This document shows positions 54,072-63,621 of a stretch of DNA of 64,000 nucleotides, piece by piece; within the stretch, counting starts at the first letter, position 1, and every line of letters starts with the position of its first letter. The notes under the pieces are model-generated. The model did not search any database. It worked only from the letters and a program-made list of their open reading frames with translations, and had not been told where the DNA came from. The stretch comes from Phaeovulum sp. Lineage in GTDB: Bacteria; Pseudomonadota; Alphaproteobacteria; Rhodobacterales; Rhodobacteraceae. The stretch is from contig NZ_JAUXPI010000058.1 in the NCBI RefSeq assembly GCF_030684035.1, positions 49,709 through 113,708 on the forward strand, read 5' to 3'. Position numbers and translations under genes: made by a program.

Positions 54072-54644
54072 TCAGGGACTGGTCAAAAGCAGGTATTGCC
54101 CGTTCCCGCGGTTGACCAGCGAATATGCCTCGCCGGGCAGATCATACGACGGGTTTTCGATCTTGGCGAGCGCGCGGCGCAGATTTTCGCGGATCGAGTC
54201 TGTTTGGCCACTGTCAAGCGCGTAGGCGGTCTGAAAAACCCGCGCGGCTTCGGCATATTTGCCGGTTTCCATCAGCACCACGCCGAGGTTGTTCCAGGCG
54301 GGCACGAATTTGCCGTCGATGGTAATGGCCTGCCGCAGCAGCCTTTCAGCCTGCCCGAGCCGCCCGAGTTGCAGATTGGCCGAGCCCAGGGCGGCGATGA
54401 CATCGACCGTGGCACCCTGTTCTGCCGCGGCGCGGTAATAGGCTTCAAGCGCCAGTTCGTATTCGCCCGCTTCCATCAGCCGATGCCCGACCGTCAGCCC
54501 GTCCACTGCGGCACCGCGCGCCGTGCCAGGCGCGTAGGGCGAGCCCGGATCACGGCCAAGACCGCCTGTCGGCTGACAGGCGGCCAGTGCCAGAACGGCC
54601 ATGATCGCGGTGGCGGCCTTGCCGCCCGGAAAACCAGATCGCAT
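54072..54644 (-). CDS. tadD: TPR lipoprotein, TadD-like
   Basis: A 190-residue protein with a lipobox signal peptide (AVLALAAC) and about three TPRs (AGEYELALEAYYRAAAEQGA, VPAWNNLGVVLMETGKYAEA). Position directly behind tadC and size fit TadD, the pilotin-like lipoprotein of the Flp pilus. The neighbouring larger TPR gene could also be given this name. Confidence 0.78.
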   Translation of the reverse strand: MRSGFPGGKAATAIMAVLALAACQPTGGLGRDPGSPYAPGTARGAAVDGLTVGHRLMEAGEYELALEAYYRAAAEQGATVDVIAALGSANLQLGRLGQAERLLRQAITIDGKFVPAWNNLGVVLMETGKYAEAARVFQTAYALDSGQTDSIRENLRRALAKIENPSYDLPGEAYSLVNRGNGQYLLLTSP

Positions 54645-54648
54645 CGCC

Positions 54649-55638
54649 TCACATGTTCAGGTTCGCGAAGGTCTGCATCATATCGTGAACCGACGGGCCG
54701 ACAAGGATGATGAGCAGCGGCGGCACGGTGAACATCATGGTGCCGAGGGTCATCTTGGTGGGGATCTTGTTGGCGGCCTCTTCGGCGCGCATCACCCGCT
54801 TGTCGCGCATGTCGCCCGCATAGACCCGGAGCGCCTCGGCGATCGAGGTGCCGAAGGTCTGCGACTGGATCATCACCGTCACGAAAGAGTTCACATCCTG
54901 CACGCCCGAACGCTCGCCAAAGGCGCGCAGCACCTGCGACTTTTCCTTGCCGGCCTTGATTTCATAGGCGACAAGGCCGAATTCCTCGGCCAATGCCGGG
55001 TAGCCCGCCTGCAATTCCTTCGAGACGCGAATGATGCCCTGATCGAGCGATTGCCCGGCCTCGACGCAAACCAGAAGCAGATCAAGCGCATCGGGAAAGC
55101 CGTTCTGGATATCGCTCTGGCGTTTTTGCACGCGCCGCTCGACCCAGTATTTCGGCAGGTAATACCCGGCACCGCCGGGCAGCAGCACGGTCAGGATCAT
55201 CTGCGGCGTCGAAACCTCGCCGGTCTGCGTCGAGACCAGAGCAAAGACCACGCCGAGCGCCAGCATGCCCAGCCCCAGCCCGAACTGGATGGCGTGGAAG
55301 TTGCGCACCGCGTTCTTGCTGCGATAACCGGCGCGGGTCATTTTCAGCCGCGCGTCGGTCATTTCCTCTTCGGTCTGCGGTTCAAGGAAACCGGCGAACT
55401 TTTCGAGCTTGTTCTTGCCGCTGCCTACCCGCAGCGATTGCTGCGCCTCGGTGCCCGCGCGTTGCGCCGTCCCGCGCACGCTTTCGCGCAGCTTGTCGAG
55501 CGGGTCAGTGCTTTTGCGCAGCATTGTCGGCAGCACCGCAAGCATCAGGAGGATGCCGACAGCGGCAACAGCGATCACCGGCCCGAGCGGGCCGAGCGTC
55601 TCGGTCAGCATTCTGGTAATGGGCGCGAAAAACTGCAT
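54649..55638 (-). CDS. tadC: Tad pilus platform protein TadC
   Basis: A 329-residue inner-membrane protein of the type II secretion F family. Two transmembrane segments at the N-terminal side (about residues 18-40 and 120-160), then the F domain with FPDALDLLLVCVEAGQSLDQ and QSQTFGTSIAEALRVYAGDM, and a C-terminal segment TVPPLLIILVGP. It forms the assembly platform together with TadB, whose gene precedes it by 13 bp. Confidence 0.92.
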   Translation of the reverse strand: MQFFAPITRMLTETLGPLGPVIAVAAVGILLMLAVLPTMLRKSTDPLDKLRESVRGTAQRAGTEAQQSLRVGSGKNKLEKFAGFLEPQTEEEMTDARLKMTRAGYRSKNAVRNFHAIQFGLGLGMLALGVVFALVSTQTGEVSTPQMILTVLLPGGAGYYLPKYWVERRVQKRQSDIQNGFPDALDLLLVCVEAGQSLDQGIIRVSKELQAGYPALAEEFGLVAYEIKAGKEKSQVLRAFGERSGVQDVNSFVTVMIQSQTFGTSIAEALRVYAGDMRDKRVMRAEEAANKIPTKMTLGTMMFTVPPLLIILVGPSVHDMMQTFANLNM

Positions 55639-55651
55639 GATGACCCCCCCC

Positions 55652-56620
55652 TCAGACCTTGATGTTCACCATTGCCCTCATGAACAGCATGTTGATGCCA
55701 AGAAACACGAAGACGATGATGGCCGCAGGAACGAAAGCCGAGGTTTCCTTGACCGCGTCGTAATAGGTGGGGGAGGTGACCTGGATGATCAGCAGCACGC
55801 CAAGCGGAAAGGCCGAAAGGAACTTGCCCGACCATTTCGCCTCGGCGGTGATCGCCTTGACCCGGCGGAACAGCCGGAAGCGGGCGCGGATGACCTTGGA
55901 AAGCCCTTCGAGAATTTCCGCCAGATTGCCGCCCGAGCTTTGCTGGATCGACACCGCGACCGCCAGGAAGCGCAGATCCTGCATATCCATGCGTTCGGCC
56001 AGATCAGCGAGCGATTCCGAGACGTTGCGCCCATAGGCAGCCTCATCGGCGATGATCCCGAATTCGGAGCCAAGCGGGTCGGCGACCTCTCTGGAGACGA
56101 TCTGGATGGCAGCGGAAAACGGGTGGCCGACGCGCAGGGACCGCACCATCAGCTCAATCGCGTCGGGCAATTGCTCTTCGATCATCGACATGCGCTTGTT
56201 GGCCTTGCCGCTGACCCAGAGGTACACAGCGCCAACCCCCATCGCCACCGCCAGCGCGATGCGCACCGGGGCCGCAGCATCGGTGCCGATGGTGAGGCCA
56301 AGATAGGCGACCACCACCAGCAAGCCCATCACCGCCATCAGCGCCCTTGGCGAAAAGGCGATATTGGCCTTTTGCGCCTTTTCGGCGAGCAGCGAGTAAA
56401 GCGGAATGCCCTTGGAGTTGCGGTGCTGCGAGATTTCGCGGCGCAACTGTTCCAGCACCGCTTCGCGGCGGCCGCCTTTCTCCAGAAGCTCCAGTCGGCG
56501 GTTGACGCGGCTGTTGAGCGAAATCGACTTGCCGAACACCAGCAGGTAGATGCCTTCGACCAACAGCAGCACGGCGACGAAGATCAGGCCGTAGATGATC
56601 GGAGTCGGGCTGATGATCAT
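55652..56620 (-). CDS. tadB: Tad pilus platform protein TadB
   Basis: A 322-residue paralogue of TadC of the type II secretion F family. It has an N-terminal anchor (residues 5-28), a central pair of segments, and the F domain with LPDAIELMVRSLRVGHPFSA and SIQQSSGGNLAEILEGLS. The ATG two bases behind the tadA stop was used. Works with TadA, the ATPase. Confidence 0.92.
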   Translation of the reverse strand: MIISPTPIIYGLIFVAVLLLVEGIYLLVFGKSISLNSRVNRRLELLEKGGRREAVLEQLRREISQHRNSKGIPLYSLLAEKAQKANIAFSPRALMAVMGLLVVVAYLGLTIGTDAAAPVRIALAVAMGVGAVYLWVSGKANKRMSMIEEQLPDAIELMVRSLRVGHPFSAAIQIVSREVADPLGSEFGIIADEAAYGRNVSESLADLAERMDMQDLRFLAVAVSIQQSSGGNLAEILEGLSKVIRARFRLFRRVKAITAEAKWSGKFLSAFPLGVLLIIQVTSPTYYDAVKETSAFVPAAIIVFVFLGINMLFMRAMVNIKV

Positions 56621-56622
56621 GC

Positions 56623-58053
56623 TCAGTTCCCCACGGGTTCGTAGATCGAGGCTGGCAGATCGTAGCCCCATTGCTTGAAGCGGTCGGAGTAATGCGAGCG
56701 CACGCCGGTGGCGGTGAAGCGGCCGATGATCTTGCCGTCAGGTGCCAGGCCGAGGCGCTCGTAGCGGAATATTTCCTGCATCGAGATCACCTCGCCTTCC
56801 ATGCCGGTGATTTCGGTTACCGAGACCATGCGGCGCGAGCCGTCTTGCAGGCGCGAGGCCTGCACGACAAGGTTGACGGCGCTGGCGATCTGGCTGCGCA
56901 CCGCCTTGATCGGCATTTCGATGCCCGACATCGCCACCATGTTTTCTAGGCGGCTGACCGCATCGCGCGCCGAGTTGGCGTGGATGGTGGTCATCGATCC
57001 GTCGTGGCCGGTGTTCATCGCCTGCAACATGTCGATGACCTCTTCGCCGCGGGTTTCGCCAACGATGATGCGGTCGGGGCGCATCCGCAGCGCGTTGCGC
57101 AGGCAATCGCGCTGGGTCACCGCACCGCGCCCCTCGACGTTTGGCGGGCGGCTTTCCATGCGGCCGACGTGGACCTGTTGCAGTTGCAATTCGGCGGTGT
57201 CTTCGATGGTCAGGATCCGCTCGGTATTGTCGATGAACGACGAAAGCGCGTTGAGTGTGGTGGTCTTGCCCGAGCCGGTACCGCCGGAAACGATGATGTT
57301 GAGCCGGGTCGAAACCGCGGCCTGAAGATAGGCGGCGATTTCTTCGGTGAAGGCACCAAAGCGCACCAGATCGTCGATGCCGAGCTTGTCTTTCTTGAAT
57401 TTGCGGATGGAGACGAGGCTGCCATCAACCGCGACCGGCGGCACCATGGCGTTGAAACGCGAGCCATCGGCTAGGCGGGCGTCAACATAGGGGTTCGATT
57501 CATCGACCCGGCGACCCACCGCCGACACGATCTTGTCGATGATCCGCAGAAGGTGCTTTTCGTCCTTGAAGGTGGTGTCGGTCAGCACCAGTTTGCCGGC
57601 GCGTTCGACGAAGATCTGCTGCGGGCCGTTCACCAGAATATCGTTGATGGTGTCGTCTTTCAGTAGCGGCTCCAGCGGCCCGAGGCCCATCACCTCGTCA
57701 TAAAGCTCCTGGTTCAGGGTGGCGCGCTCGGCCCCGTTCAGCACCACCGACATCTCGCCAAGCGCCTCGGAAACGATCGAGGCGATTTCGGCGCGCAGAT
57801 CGGCTTCGGGGGCCGTTTCAAGCGCAGCAAGGTTGAGGTTTTCCAGCAGCCGCTTGTGCAGTTCGACCTTCAGCTCGCCCATCCGCTCCTTGCGCTTGCG
57901 TTCCTTGTCGAGGATCGCGGCGGTGGCGGCATCTTGCACCGGGGCGATACGGCGGTGCGATATCGCGGCATGTGGGGCGGCAGCCGCCGGGGCGGCGCTG
58001 TGGGCGGCGGGGGCCGCAGCCGAGACCGAGGGTTTCTTGTAACGCGAAAACAT
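56623..58053 (-). CDS. tadA: Tad secretion ATPase TadA (CpaF)
   Basis: A 476-residue hexameric type II/IV secretion ATPase. An Ala/Pro-rich N-terminal stretch precedes the conserved core; Walker A is VSGGTGSGKTTTL (residues 255-267), the Asp and His boxes are TILTIEDTAELQL-like (ERILTIEDTAELQLQQ) and MNTGHDGSMTTIHANSARDA. It powers pilin polymerisation and, in some species, retraction. Confidence 0.95.
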   Translation of the reverse strand: MFSRYKKPSVSAAAPAAHSAAPAAAAPHAAISHRRIAPVQDAATAAILDKERKRKERMGELKVELHKRLLENLNLAALETAPEADLRAEIASIVSEALGEMSVVLNGAERATLNQELYDEVMGLGPLEPLLKDDTINDILVNGPQQIFVERAGKLVLTDTTFKDEKHLLRIIDKIVSAVGRRVDESNPYVDARLADGSRFNAMVPPVAVDGSLVSIRKFKKDKLGIDDLVRFGAFTEEIAAYLQAAVSTRLNIIVSGGTGSGKTTTLNALSSFIDNTERILTIEDTAELQLQQVHVGRMESRPPNVEGRGAVTQRDCLRNALRMRPDRIIVGETRGEEVIDMLQAMNTGHDGSMTTIHANSARDAVSRLENMVAMSGIEMPIKAVRSQIASAVNLVVQASRLQDGSRRMVSVTEITGMEGEVISMQEIFRYERLGLAPDGKIIGRFTATGVRSHYSDRFKQWGYDLPASIYEPVGN

Positions 58054-58063
58054 CTTAACGTCC

Positions 58064-59332
58064 TTAGCTGCGGCCTGCCTCGGCGGCGCGGTTCAAGTCG
58101 TAGAGCGACTTGGCAAGTTTCTGGATCTCTTTGCGCAGCGGTGCCTTGGCGGCGGTTTCCGCCAGCGGCAGGCCGTGGTCATTGGCCTGGGTGACCTGTC
58201 TGCCGCCGTCGGGCAGCTGCACCTCAATGGCGATGTCGAGGCTTTCGGCCAGCCGCCGCACCCGGCTCTTGCCGGTGAGGTCGGTAAAGCGCGGGGCGCG
58301 GTTCAGAACGAAACGCAGTTTTTCGGCGGCCAGACCCTCGGATTTGAGCGCCCGGATCATCCGCAGCGCGTTCTGCGCCGAGCGCATGTCGAGTTCGAGC
58401 AGCGCGAAATAGACATGCGCATGCGACAGCACGGTTTCGGTCCAGCTGACTACGGTGCTTGGCATGTCGATGACGACGAAATCGAAGTTTGCCTGCGCGA
58501 GATCAAGCAGCCGGGCGATATCGTCGCTGGTGACGATGTCGAGCGGCAGCATGTCGGCGGGCGCGGTCAGCACATGCAGGCGGTCGTTGAAGGTGGTCAG
58601 GGCCTGGCTGAAGCTGTCGGCATCAATCTGCGAGGTGTCGCTGAGCAGCTCGAACACCGCCTCGCGGCGCGGCAGGTCGAGATAGGTCGAGGCCGAGCCA
58701 TACTGGAAATCGAAATCGAGCAGGCAGACCCGCGGCGGATTCTTCTTGTCGATATTGGCAAGCTCCCAGGCGAGGTTTACCGCAAAGGTGGTGGCACCGG
58801 TGCCGCCGGCCAGGCCGTGCACCGGCAGAATCACCGCATCCTTGCCACCGGTGGCCTTGAATTTCGGCTTGGCGTGCGCGGGGTCATGCAGCGCGATCGG
58901 CTGATCTGCCGCCGGGGCGGGGGCCTTGCCCAGCCGCTCGATGGCATCGTGCAGGGCGCGTTCCGGCAGCGGATAGGGCACGAAATCGTCGGCCCCGAGG
59001 CGCAGCAGCTGGTGCAGCGCAATCGGGCTGATTTCCTCGGCGATCAGGATCACATGAACGGCGTGTTCCTTGGCGGCGCTGATGATGCCGGAGATCCGCT
59101 TCAGGTCGGCTTCGTCTTCATTGTCCACAGCGATTGCCACGAACCGAAGTTGCGCCGCCTCGGGCTGGTTCAGAAACAGCACCGCATCCTGAAAGTTTAG
59201 ATCACCCCAGCTTTCGCCCATTTCGGCTTCCATATCCTCGATCAGCAGATCGAAGTTGGCCACATCACGCGAGATGGTGCAGGCCAGAATCGGGGCCGGT
59301 TCCGGTTTCAAGACTGTTGCTGCGCTGCTCAT
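58064..59332 (-). CDS. cpaE: Tad pilus localisation ATPase TadZ (CpaE)
   Basis: A 422-residue protein with an N-terminal receiver-like domain without phosphorylation site and a C-terminal ParA/MinD-type ATPase domain. The deviant Walker A is HGLAGGTGATTFAVNLAWEL, with CLLDFDFQYGS as Walker A' region. TadZ/CpaE places the pilus machine at the pole. The ATG before SSAATVLKPE was used; upstream codons fall in the spacer. Confidence 0.92.
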   Translation of the reverse strand: MSSAATVLKPEPAPILACTISRDVANFDLLIEDMEAEMGESWGDLNFQDAVLFLNQPEAAQLRFVAIAVDNEDEADLKRISGIISAAKEHAVHVILIAEEISPIALHQLLRLGADDFVPYPLPERALHDAIERLGKAPAPAADQPIALHDPAHAKPKFKATGGKDAVILPVHGLAGGTGATTFAVNLAWELANIDKKNPPRVCLLDFDFQYGSASTYLDLPRREAVFELLSDTSQIDADSFSQALTTFNDRLHVLTAPADMLPLDIVTSDDIARLLDLAQANFDFVVIDMPSTVVSWTETVLSHAHVYFALLELDMRSAQNALRMIRALKSEGLAAEKLRFVLNRAPRFTDLTGKSRVRRLAESLDIAIEVQLPDGGRQVTQANDHGLPLAETAAKAPLRKEIQKLAKSLYDLNRAAEAGRS

Positions 59333-59510
59333 TGCCTGTCGTCCTTCTGTCCGCGGGGCAGGGGGGCGATGCCTTGGGGCAGTTCTTGCTGTTGTCCCGC
59401 ATTCATTGCTCACACACCCCTGCACGACTCACTCGCCATGCCACTATCTCAGGAGGGTAAATTCGCTGCCAATCTTGGCCAGAATGGGGCTAAAGAAACG
59501 TAATTGTGCG

Positions 59511-59531
59511 ATTTCGAGAGACTATCGAAAT
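59511..59531. other. Inverted repeat between ompA-like gene and tadZ
   Basis: ATTTCGA-GAGACTA-TCGAAAT lies in the 260-bp gap between the OmpA-like gene and tadZ, on AT-richer sequence. It is either a regulator site or an RNA hairpin that sets different transcript levels for the two halves of the tad operon. No T tract is seen. Confidence 0.4.
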
Positions 59532-59591
59532 GCCGGGGCGGCCTTTGTTCCCAAAGACCGCCCCCGATATTCGCAAGATTGACCGAATGCC

Positions 59592-60260
59592 TCAGCCGCC
59601 ACCGCCTACCCCGGCCGCCGCAGCAGCGCCGCCGGTGGCACCGCTCAGCTGCATCCATTGCGCCGAGGCGACATAATCGCGGAACACGATCTCGGCGTAT
59701 TTGCCGTTCATCACCGTGGGATTGTTGCGCACGAAGCCCGAAACCTCGGTGACCGTGCGGCGGTTGCGCACGTCTTCGGTTTGGACATAGACAAGCGGCC
59801 GGGTTTCTCCGTAGGAGACCATCGCCTCCAGCCGCGAGCGGCTGATGCCTTGCGAGGTGAGGAAGGCGACCACCGCCTGGGCGCGGCGCAGACCGAGCGC
59901 CTTGTTGTAGGCATCGGACCCGACCAGATCGGTGTGGCCATAGACGCGGAAACGCACTTCCGGGAATTGCCTGATCCAGTCGGCCTGCTGTGCCAGCGCC
60001 CGCTGCGCGGCACCATCGAGCACCGAGGAGTTGAAGGCAAAGTTCACCGTGGTTGGCACCTGCGCGGTGAAGCGCTGGTTGAGGTTGACCGCATAGTCGC
60101 GCTCGCCCGATTGCAGCATCGTGTTGTTCATCGTCGAATTGCCGAAATCGGCGGTATCAAGCTCGGACCCTGCCTCGCCAAAGAACGAGCCGCTGCGCTG
60201 GCAGCCGGCAAGCCCGGCGAGGCACAGCAGCATGACCGCAAGTTTTGTGTGCGCGCGCAT
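59592..60260 (-). CDS. OmpA-like lipoprotein of the Tad locus
   Basis: A 222-residue protein with lipobox signal peptide (LAGLAGC, Cys20) and a C-terminal OmpA-type peptidoglycan-binding domain ([50 protein letters not shown]). It ends in an Ala/Gly-rich tail. It probably fixes the secretin to the cell wall, like CpaD in other species, whose place in the operon it takes. Confidence 0.85.
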   Translation of the reverse strand: MRAHTKLAVMLLCLAGLAGCQRSGSFFGEAGSELDTADFGNSTMNNTMLQSGERDYAVNLNQRFTAQVPTTVNFAFNSSVLDGAAQRALAQQADWIRQFPEVRFRVYGHTDLVGSDAYNKALGLRRAQAVVAFLTSQGISRSRLEAMVSYGETRPLVYVQTEDVRNRRTVTEVSGFVRNNPTVMNGKYAEIVFRDYVASAQWMQLSGATGGAAAAAGVGGGG

Positions 60261-60263
60261 CGC

Positions 60264-61670
60264 CTACTCCATCACATAGCCATAGGAGCCCGAAAAATCC
60301 TGCCGGGCGACTTCGGCGGCAGCACCCGTGGTGGGGGTCTGATCCGAGGTCTTGCCGAACAGGAAGAGCTGGTTTTCGGTTGGCGGGCGCACCCGGTCGG
60401 TGGGCAGGGCAAGCGCCTCGCCGCGCGTCGGGGTGACCAGATGCGGGGTCACGATGATCACCAGTTCGGACTGCCGCCGCTCAAACGAGGCAGAGCGGAA
60501 CAAGGCACCCAGCACCGGCACATCGCCAAGCCAGGGGATCTGGTTGTTGAGGTCGTTGAAATCGTCTTGCAGCAGGCCCGCGATGGCAAAGCTTTCACCA
60601 TCGCGCATTTCCACGGTGGTCTGGGCATCGCGCCGCTTGAAAGCATTGATCGAGAAGCCGTTGTTGTTGACCATGGTTTGGGTGGTGTCGATTGCCGAGA
60701 CCGCCGCCCTGATTTCAAGGTTGATGATGTCGCCATCAACCACCCGCGGCACGAACGAAAGCTCGACCCCGAAGGGTTTGTATTCAATCGCGATGCCATC
60801 CGAGGTGGAAACCGGAATCGGGTATTCGCCGCCAGCAAGGAACTTGGCTTCCTGGCCAGAAAGCGCGGTCAGGTTCGGTTCGGCCAGAGTGCGCACCATG
60901 CCCTTGGCTTCAAGCGCCTCGAGCATGACGCCAAGCGTGATGTCGCCCATGGTCACGGTCGCGCCGATGCCGCCGAAGCTGTCTTGCCCGAGCGTCGGCG
61001 GATCGCCCGCCAGAAGCGCGTTGACGCCGCCGATGTTGCCGGTGCCGAGGCGCACCGAGGCGAGGTTGCCCGGCCCGAGCAGTCCAAGCGAGGCACCGAG
61101 GTTCTTCGAGACGGAGCGCTGCATTTCGGCAAAGCGGACCTTCAGCATCACCTGCTGGGTGCCGCCGACGCTCATCAGGTTGGAAACCCGGTCCGGCGCG
61201 TAGCGCTGGGCCAGTTCCAGCGCGCGGTCAAGCCGCGCGATCGACGAGACGGTGCCGGAAAGCACGATGCCGTCATTGGCGGTGCGCACCTCGATGCGCT
61301 CGCCGGGCAGGATCTGCTGCAACCGCTCCTTGAACTCGGCAACGTCGGGGGTGACCTGCACCTCGACGTTCGAGATCAGGTTGCCGTCGGCCCCCAGAAT
61401 GGTCATCGTGGTGCGCCCCGGCGTCTTGCCGAGCACATAGATGGTACGGTCCGACAAGGTGGTGATATCGGCGATACCGGGGTTGGCAATTGAAAGTTCC
61501 GCGAAGGGAACGTCGCTTTCGACGACCACGGCGCGGTTCATCGGCACTGCCAGCGTCTCGGATGCGCCGCCGGAAAGCACCCTTAGCGCCTGCGAATAGG
61601 ATGGCGCGGACAGCCCGACGGCAAACGCCAGCCCGAGCAGCAACGCCCTGAAAAGAACACGCAATTTCAT
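60264..61670 (-). CDS. cpaC: Tad outer-membrane secretin CpaC (RcpA)
   Basis: A 468-residue secretin that forms the outer-membrane pore. Signal peptide at residues 1-28, an N-terminal domain with LSIANPGIADITTLSDRTIY and VLGKTPGRTTMTILGADGN, a BON-like segment, and the secretin domain with VPVLGALFRSASFERRQSEL and VIIVTPHLV. The ATG before KLRVLFRALL was chosen; the open frame upstream lacks a signal. Only three bases separate it from the OmpA-like gene. Confidence 0.94.
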   Translation of the reverse strand: MKLRVLFRALLLGLAFAVGLSAPSYSQALRVLSGGASETLAVPMNRAVVVESDVPFAELSIANPGIADITTLSDRTIYVLGKTPGRTTMTILGADGNLISNVEVQVTPDVAEFKERLQQILPGERIEVRTANDGIVLSGTVSSIARLDRALELAQRYAPDRVSNLMSVGGTQQVMLKVRFAEMQRSVSKNLGASLGLLGPGNLASVRLGTGNIGGVNALLAGDPPTLGQDSFGGIGATVTMGDITLGVMLEALEAKGMVRTLAEPNLTALSGQEAKFLAGGEYPIPVSTSDGIAIEYKPFGVELSFVPRVVDGDIINLEIRAAVSAIDTTQTMVNNNGFSINAFKRRDAQTTVEMRDGESFAIAGLLQDDFNDLNNQIPWLGDVPVLGALFRSASFERRQSELVIIVTPHLVTPTRGEALALPTDRVRPPTENQLFLFGKTSDQTPTTGAAAEVARQDFSGSYGYVME

Positions 61671-61806
61671 TGTGATCCTGCCTCTCCGATCACGCTGCAC
61701 GACGGGTCTTGTGCCCGATTTCTGGGGCAGGATGCGCGAAATGCCAATAATAAGCAAGAATCAACCGCTTGCGCGGCGTTTTTCGTTCGGTTTGTGCAAC
61801 TGCGTG

Positions 61807-61832
61807 ACGCGGGGGCATCACTACCCCCGCGT
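61807..61832. other. Stem-loop between cpaB and cpaC
   Basis: ACGCGGGGG-CATCACTA-CCCCCGCGT is a perfect nine-bp stem 24 bp behind the cpaB stop; the outer CTGC/GCAG bases can extend it past a small bulge. It lacks a T tract on the minus strand, so it may be a partial attenuator or an mRNA-stabilising 3' structure. Confidence 0.5.
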
Positions 61833-61855
61833 TGCAGAACGGCCAGAGCAGGCGT

Positions 61856-62725
61856 TCAGTTGGTGCACGGAATCTCGACCAGCACCAGTTCGCCGGCCTT
61901 GCGCGAGCGGATCGTGCAGACCTTTTCGGCTTCGACCTCGACGACCTCGGCCTGCTGGATGCCGAGCAGGCTGTTGCGATCGATCTCGATGGCGCCGACT
62001 GGGGTGGTGTCATTATTGCCCACCAGCGACAGCGTCAGCCGCCCGGTCGCCTGCGCGAGGGTCAGCGCCGCAACCTGTTCCGGCGAGACTTCGGCGGTAA
62101 CGGTGCGGGCGATCTTGGTTTCTTCCGAGCGGTCGGCATCGGCGCTCTGGTCGATGGCGATCAGCTTCAGATTGGCCTCGATCAGCTTGGTCACTTCGCG
62201 GTTGCCCGACTGGCCGAACCAATAGACGTCAACCACGTCACCCGGTCGGAGAAAGCCCGAGACGCCGCTGGCGATATCGACGTTGATGGTGAAGGCGCGC
62301 ATATTGGGCGCGAGGTTCGCCATGATCCCGGCATCGACGCCGGGCGGGGTGATCTTGCTGGCCAGCAGCGGTTCATAGGCCATGTAGCTGCGCAGCGCCG
62401 CGCGGGGCCGGGTTTCGCCATCGTAAAAGACGGTGGCAAAGCTGGGGTCGGTGCCCATCGGCACGGAAATGGCGCTGAAGATGCCTTGCGGCGTCTTGCC
62501 CGCCTGCACGCCGACGATTTCCAGATCGGCCTGGGTGAACCGCTCGCCGTATTTCAGTGCGCGCTTGACCACGACCACGCGCACCAGATCGGGCGCGTTG
62601 GCCTGCGCTGCCAGGAGCGCGTCGCGTTCCGATTGTGCCGAAGCGATATAGCCCTGCGCCATATAGACCGCGAAGCCCGCAAGCGCGATACCCACCAAAA
62701 GCACCAAGCCATAAACCATACGCAT
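61856..62725 (-). CDS. cpaB: Tad pilus assembly protein CpaB (RcpC)
   Basis: A 289-residue periplasmic protein with one N-terminal membrane segment (residues 4-25) and the SAF domain at about residues 48-115 (VVVVKRALKYGERFTQADLE). The C-terminal RcpC/CpaB domain follows (RPGDVVDVYWFGQ). It helps secretin function and, in some species, pilin modification. It heads the machinery genes of the locus, 137 bp behind the third pilin gene. Confidence 0.92.
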   Translation of the reverse strand: MRMVYGLVLLVGIALAGFAVYMAQGYIASAQSERDALLAAQANAPDLVRVVVVKRALKYGERFTQADLEIVGVQAGKTPQGIFSAISVPMGTDPSFATVFYDGETRPRAALRSYMAYEPLLASKITPPGVDAGIMANLAPNMRAFTINVDIASGVSGFLRPGDVVDVYWFGQSGNREVTKLIEANLKLIAIDQSADADRSEETKIARTVTAEVSPEQVAALTLAQATGRLTLSLVGNNDTTPVGAIEIDRNSLLGIQQAEVVEVEAEKVCTIRSRKAGELVLVEIPCTN

Positions 62726-62862
62726 GCGTTGACCCTTCCTGTTCCACTTGCCGCCCCACGCAAGCCGAGGGGCAGCACCTCACCATGCTGCAATCCGTTT
62801 GTGGCCGGATCGTGGCCAATCTTGGCCAGGATCGTGCAAAGCGCTTCGGGCGCGCTTCAGTT

Positions 62863-63057
62863 TCAGAACGCCGTCTTGATCGACTGGTCGTCCATGAACA
62901 CCACGATGTTGTTGTTGGCAGTGCCGATCTCGACCCAGATCGTATAGGCTACCGCCATGCCAAGCCCCGAGACGACGGCGGTCAACACCACCCAGTCAAC
63001 GGTCACGGCACCCTCAACGTGATGCCACAGGGAACGGATACGTTTCTTCATGCTCAT
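62863..63057 (-). CDS. Flp-type pilin-like protein
   Basis: A 64-residue type IVb pilin-like protein. After a basic 16-residue leader ending in Gly16 comes AVTVDWVVLTAVVSGLGMAV, the hydrophobic assembly helix. It shares VTVDWVVLTA and the C-terminal SIKTAF with the two Flp copies upstream, but the rest differs, so it may be a minor pilin. An ATG two codons further in is possible. Confidence 0.82.
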   Translation of the reverse strand: MSMKKRIRSLWHHVEGAVTVDWVVLTAVVSGLGMAVAYTIWVEIGTANNNIVVFMDDQSIKTAF

Positions 63058-63196
63058 GCTCGTAACCTCTGGCTTAAACTATCGCCCGTGGAATACAAAC
63101 CGCGGGCGGCCCAAGCTGCACCCTGGAGGCAGAAAACGGCACATTCGGGGCGCTTTCGGGATTTCTTTTCGGCATGTGTAATGGCTTGATCCAAAA

Positions 63197-63223
63197 GAAA
63201 AAGCCGCGCCAAATGGGCGCGGC
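63197..63223 (-). terminator. Intrinsic terminator after the first Flp pilin
   Basis: GCCGCGCC-CATTT-GGCGCGGC followed by TTTTTCTTTT on the minus strand, 23 bp behind the stop of the pilin gene at 63246. It explains how pilin mRNA can be made in excess of the machinery genes. Confidence 0.85.
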
Positions 63224-63245
63224 CTTGAAGGCAAATGGCGCGCGA

Positions 63246-63440
63246 TCAGAACGTGGTCTTGATCGTGGCGCTGTCGAGGTGACCGGCGATCTTGCTAGTC
63301 AGGTTGCCGGTCGATTGCGACACCATGGCAAGCGCGGCGGCACCGAGGCCGACGACGGCGGCGGTCAGCACGACCCAGTCAACGGTCACGGCACCGTCTT
63401 CTTGGGCGCGGAAGGATTTCAGCATTTTGAACAGTTTCAT
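63246..63440 (-). CDS. flp: Flp/Fap-type pilin, copy 1
   Basis: A 64-residue pilin: 16-residue leader (MKLFKMLKSFRAQEDG), then AVTVDWVVLTAAVVGLGAAA and a short C-terminus SATIKTTF. Cleavage is expected after Gly16. Position +5 is Asp and +6 Trp, where typical Flp pilins have Glu and Tyr. It is identical to copy 2 except for one residue (Ala for Val near residue 38). GGAGCTACCC gives the ribosome site. Confidence 0.88.
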   Translation of the reverse strand: MKLFKMLKSFRAQEDGAVTVDWVVLTAAVVGLGAAALAMVSQSTGNLTSKIAGHLDSATIKTTF

Positions 63441-63621
63441 GGGTAGCTCCTGGGTCCTGTTTGCGCCGCGTCCCGTCGTCATCGGCCTGCTCTGCTTTGG
63501 GCCTCGTCCGTCGCGGTATGGGTTTGTTTTGGCGGTCAATCGTGGCCTGATCTTGGCGGGCATCGTACATTTTCAGGGAATATTCATTTTTTCGCGTGCA
63601 ACTCTGCGGGCGCTGAATGCG

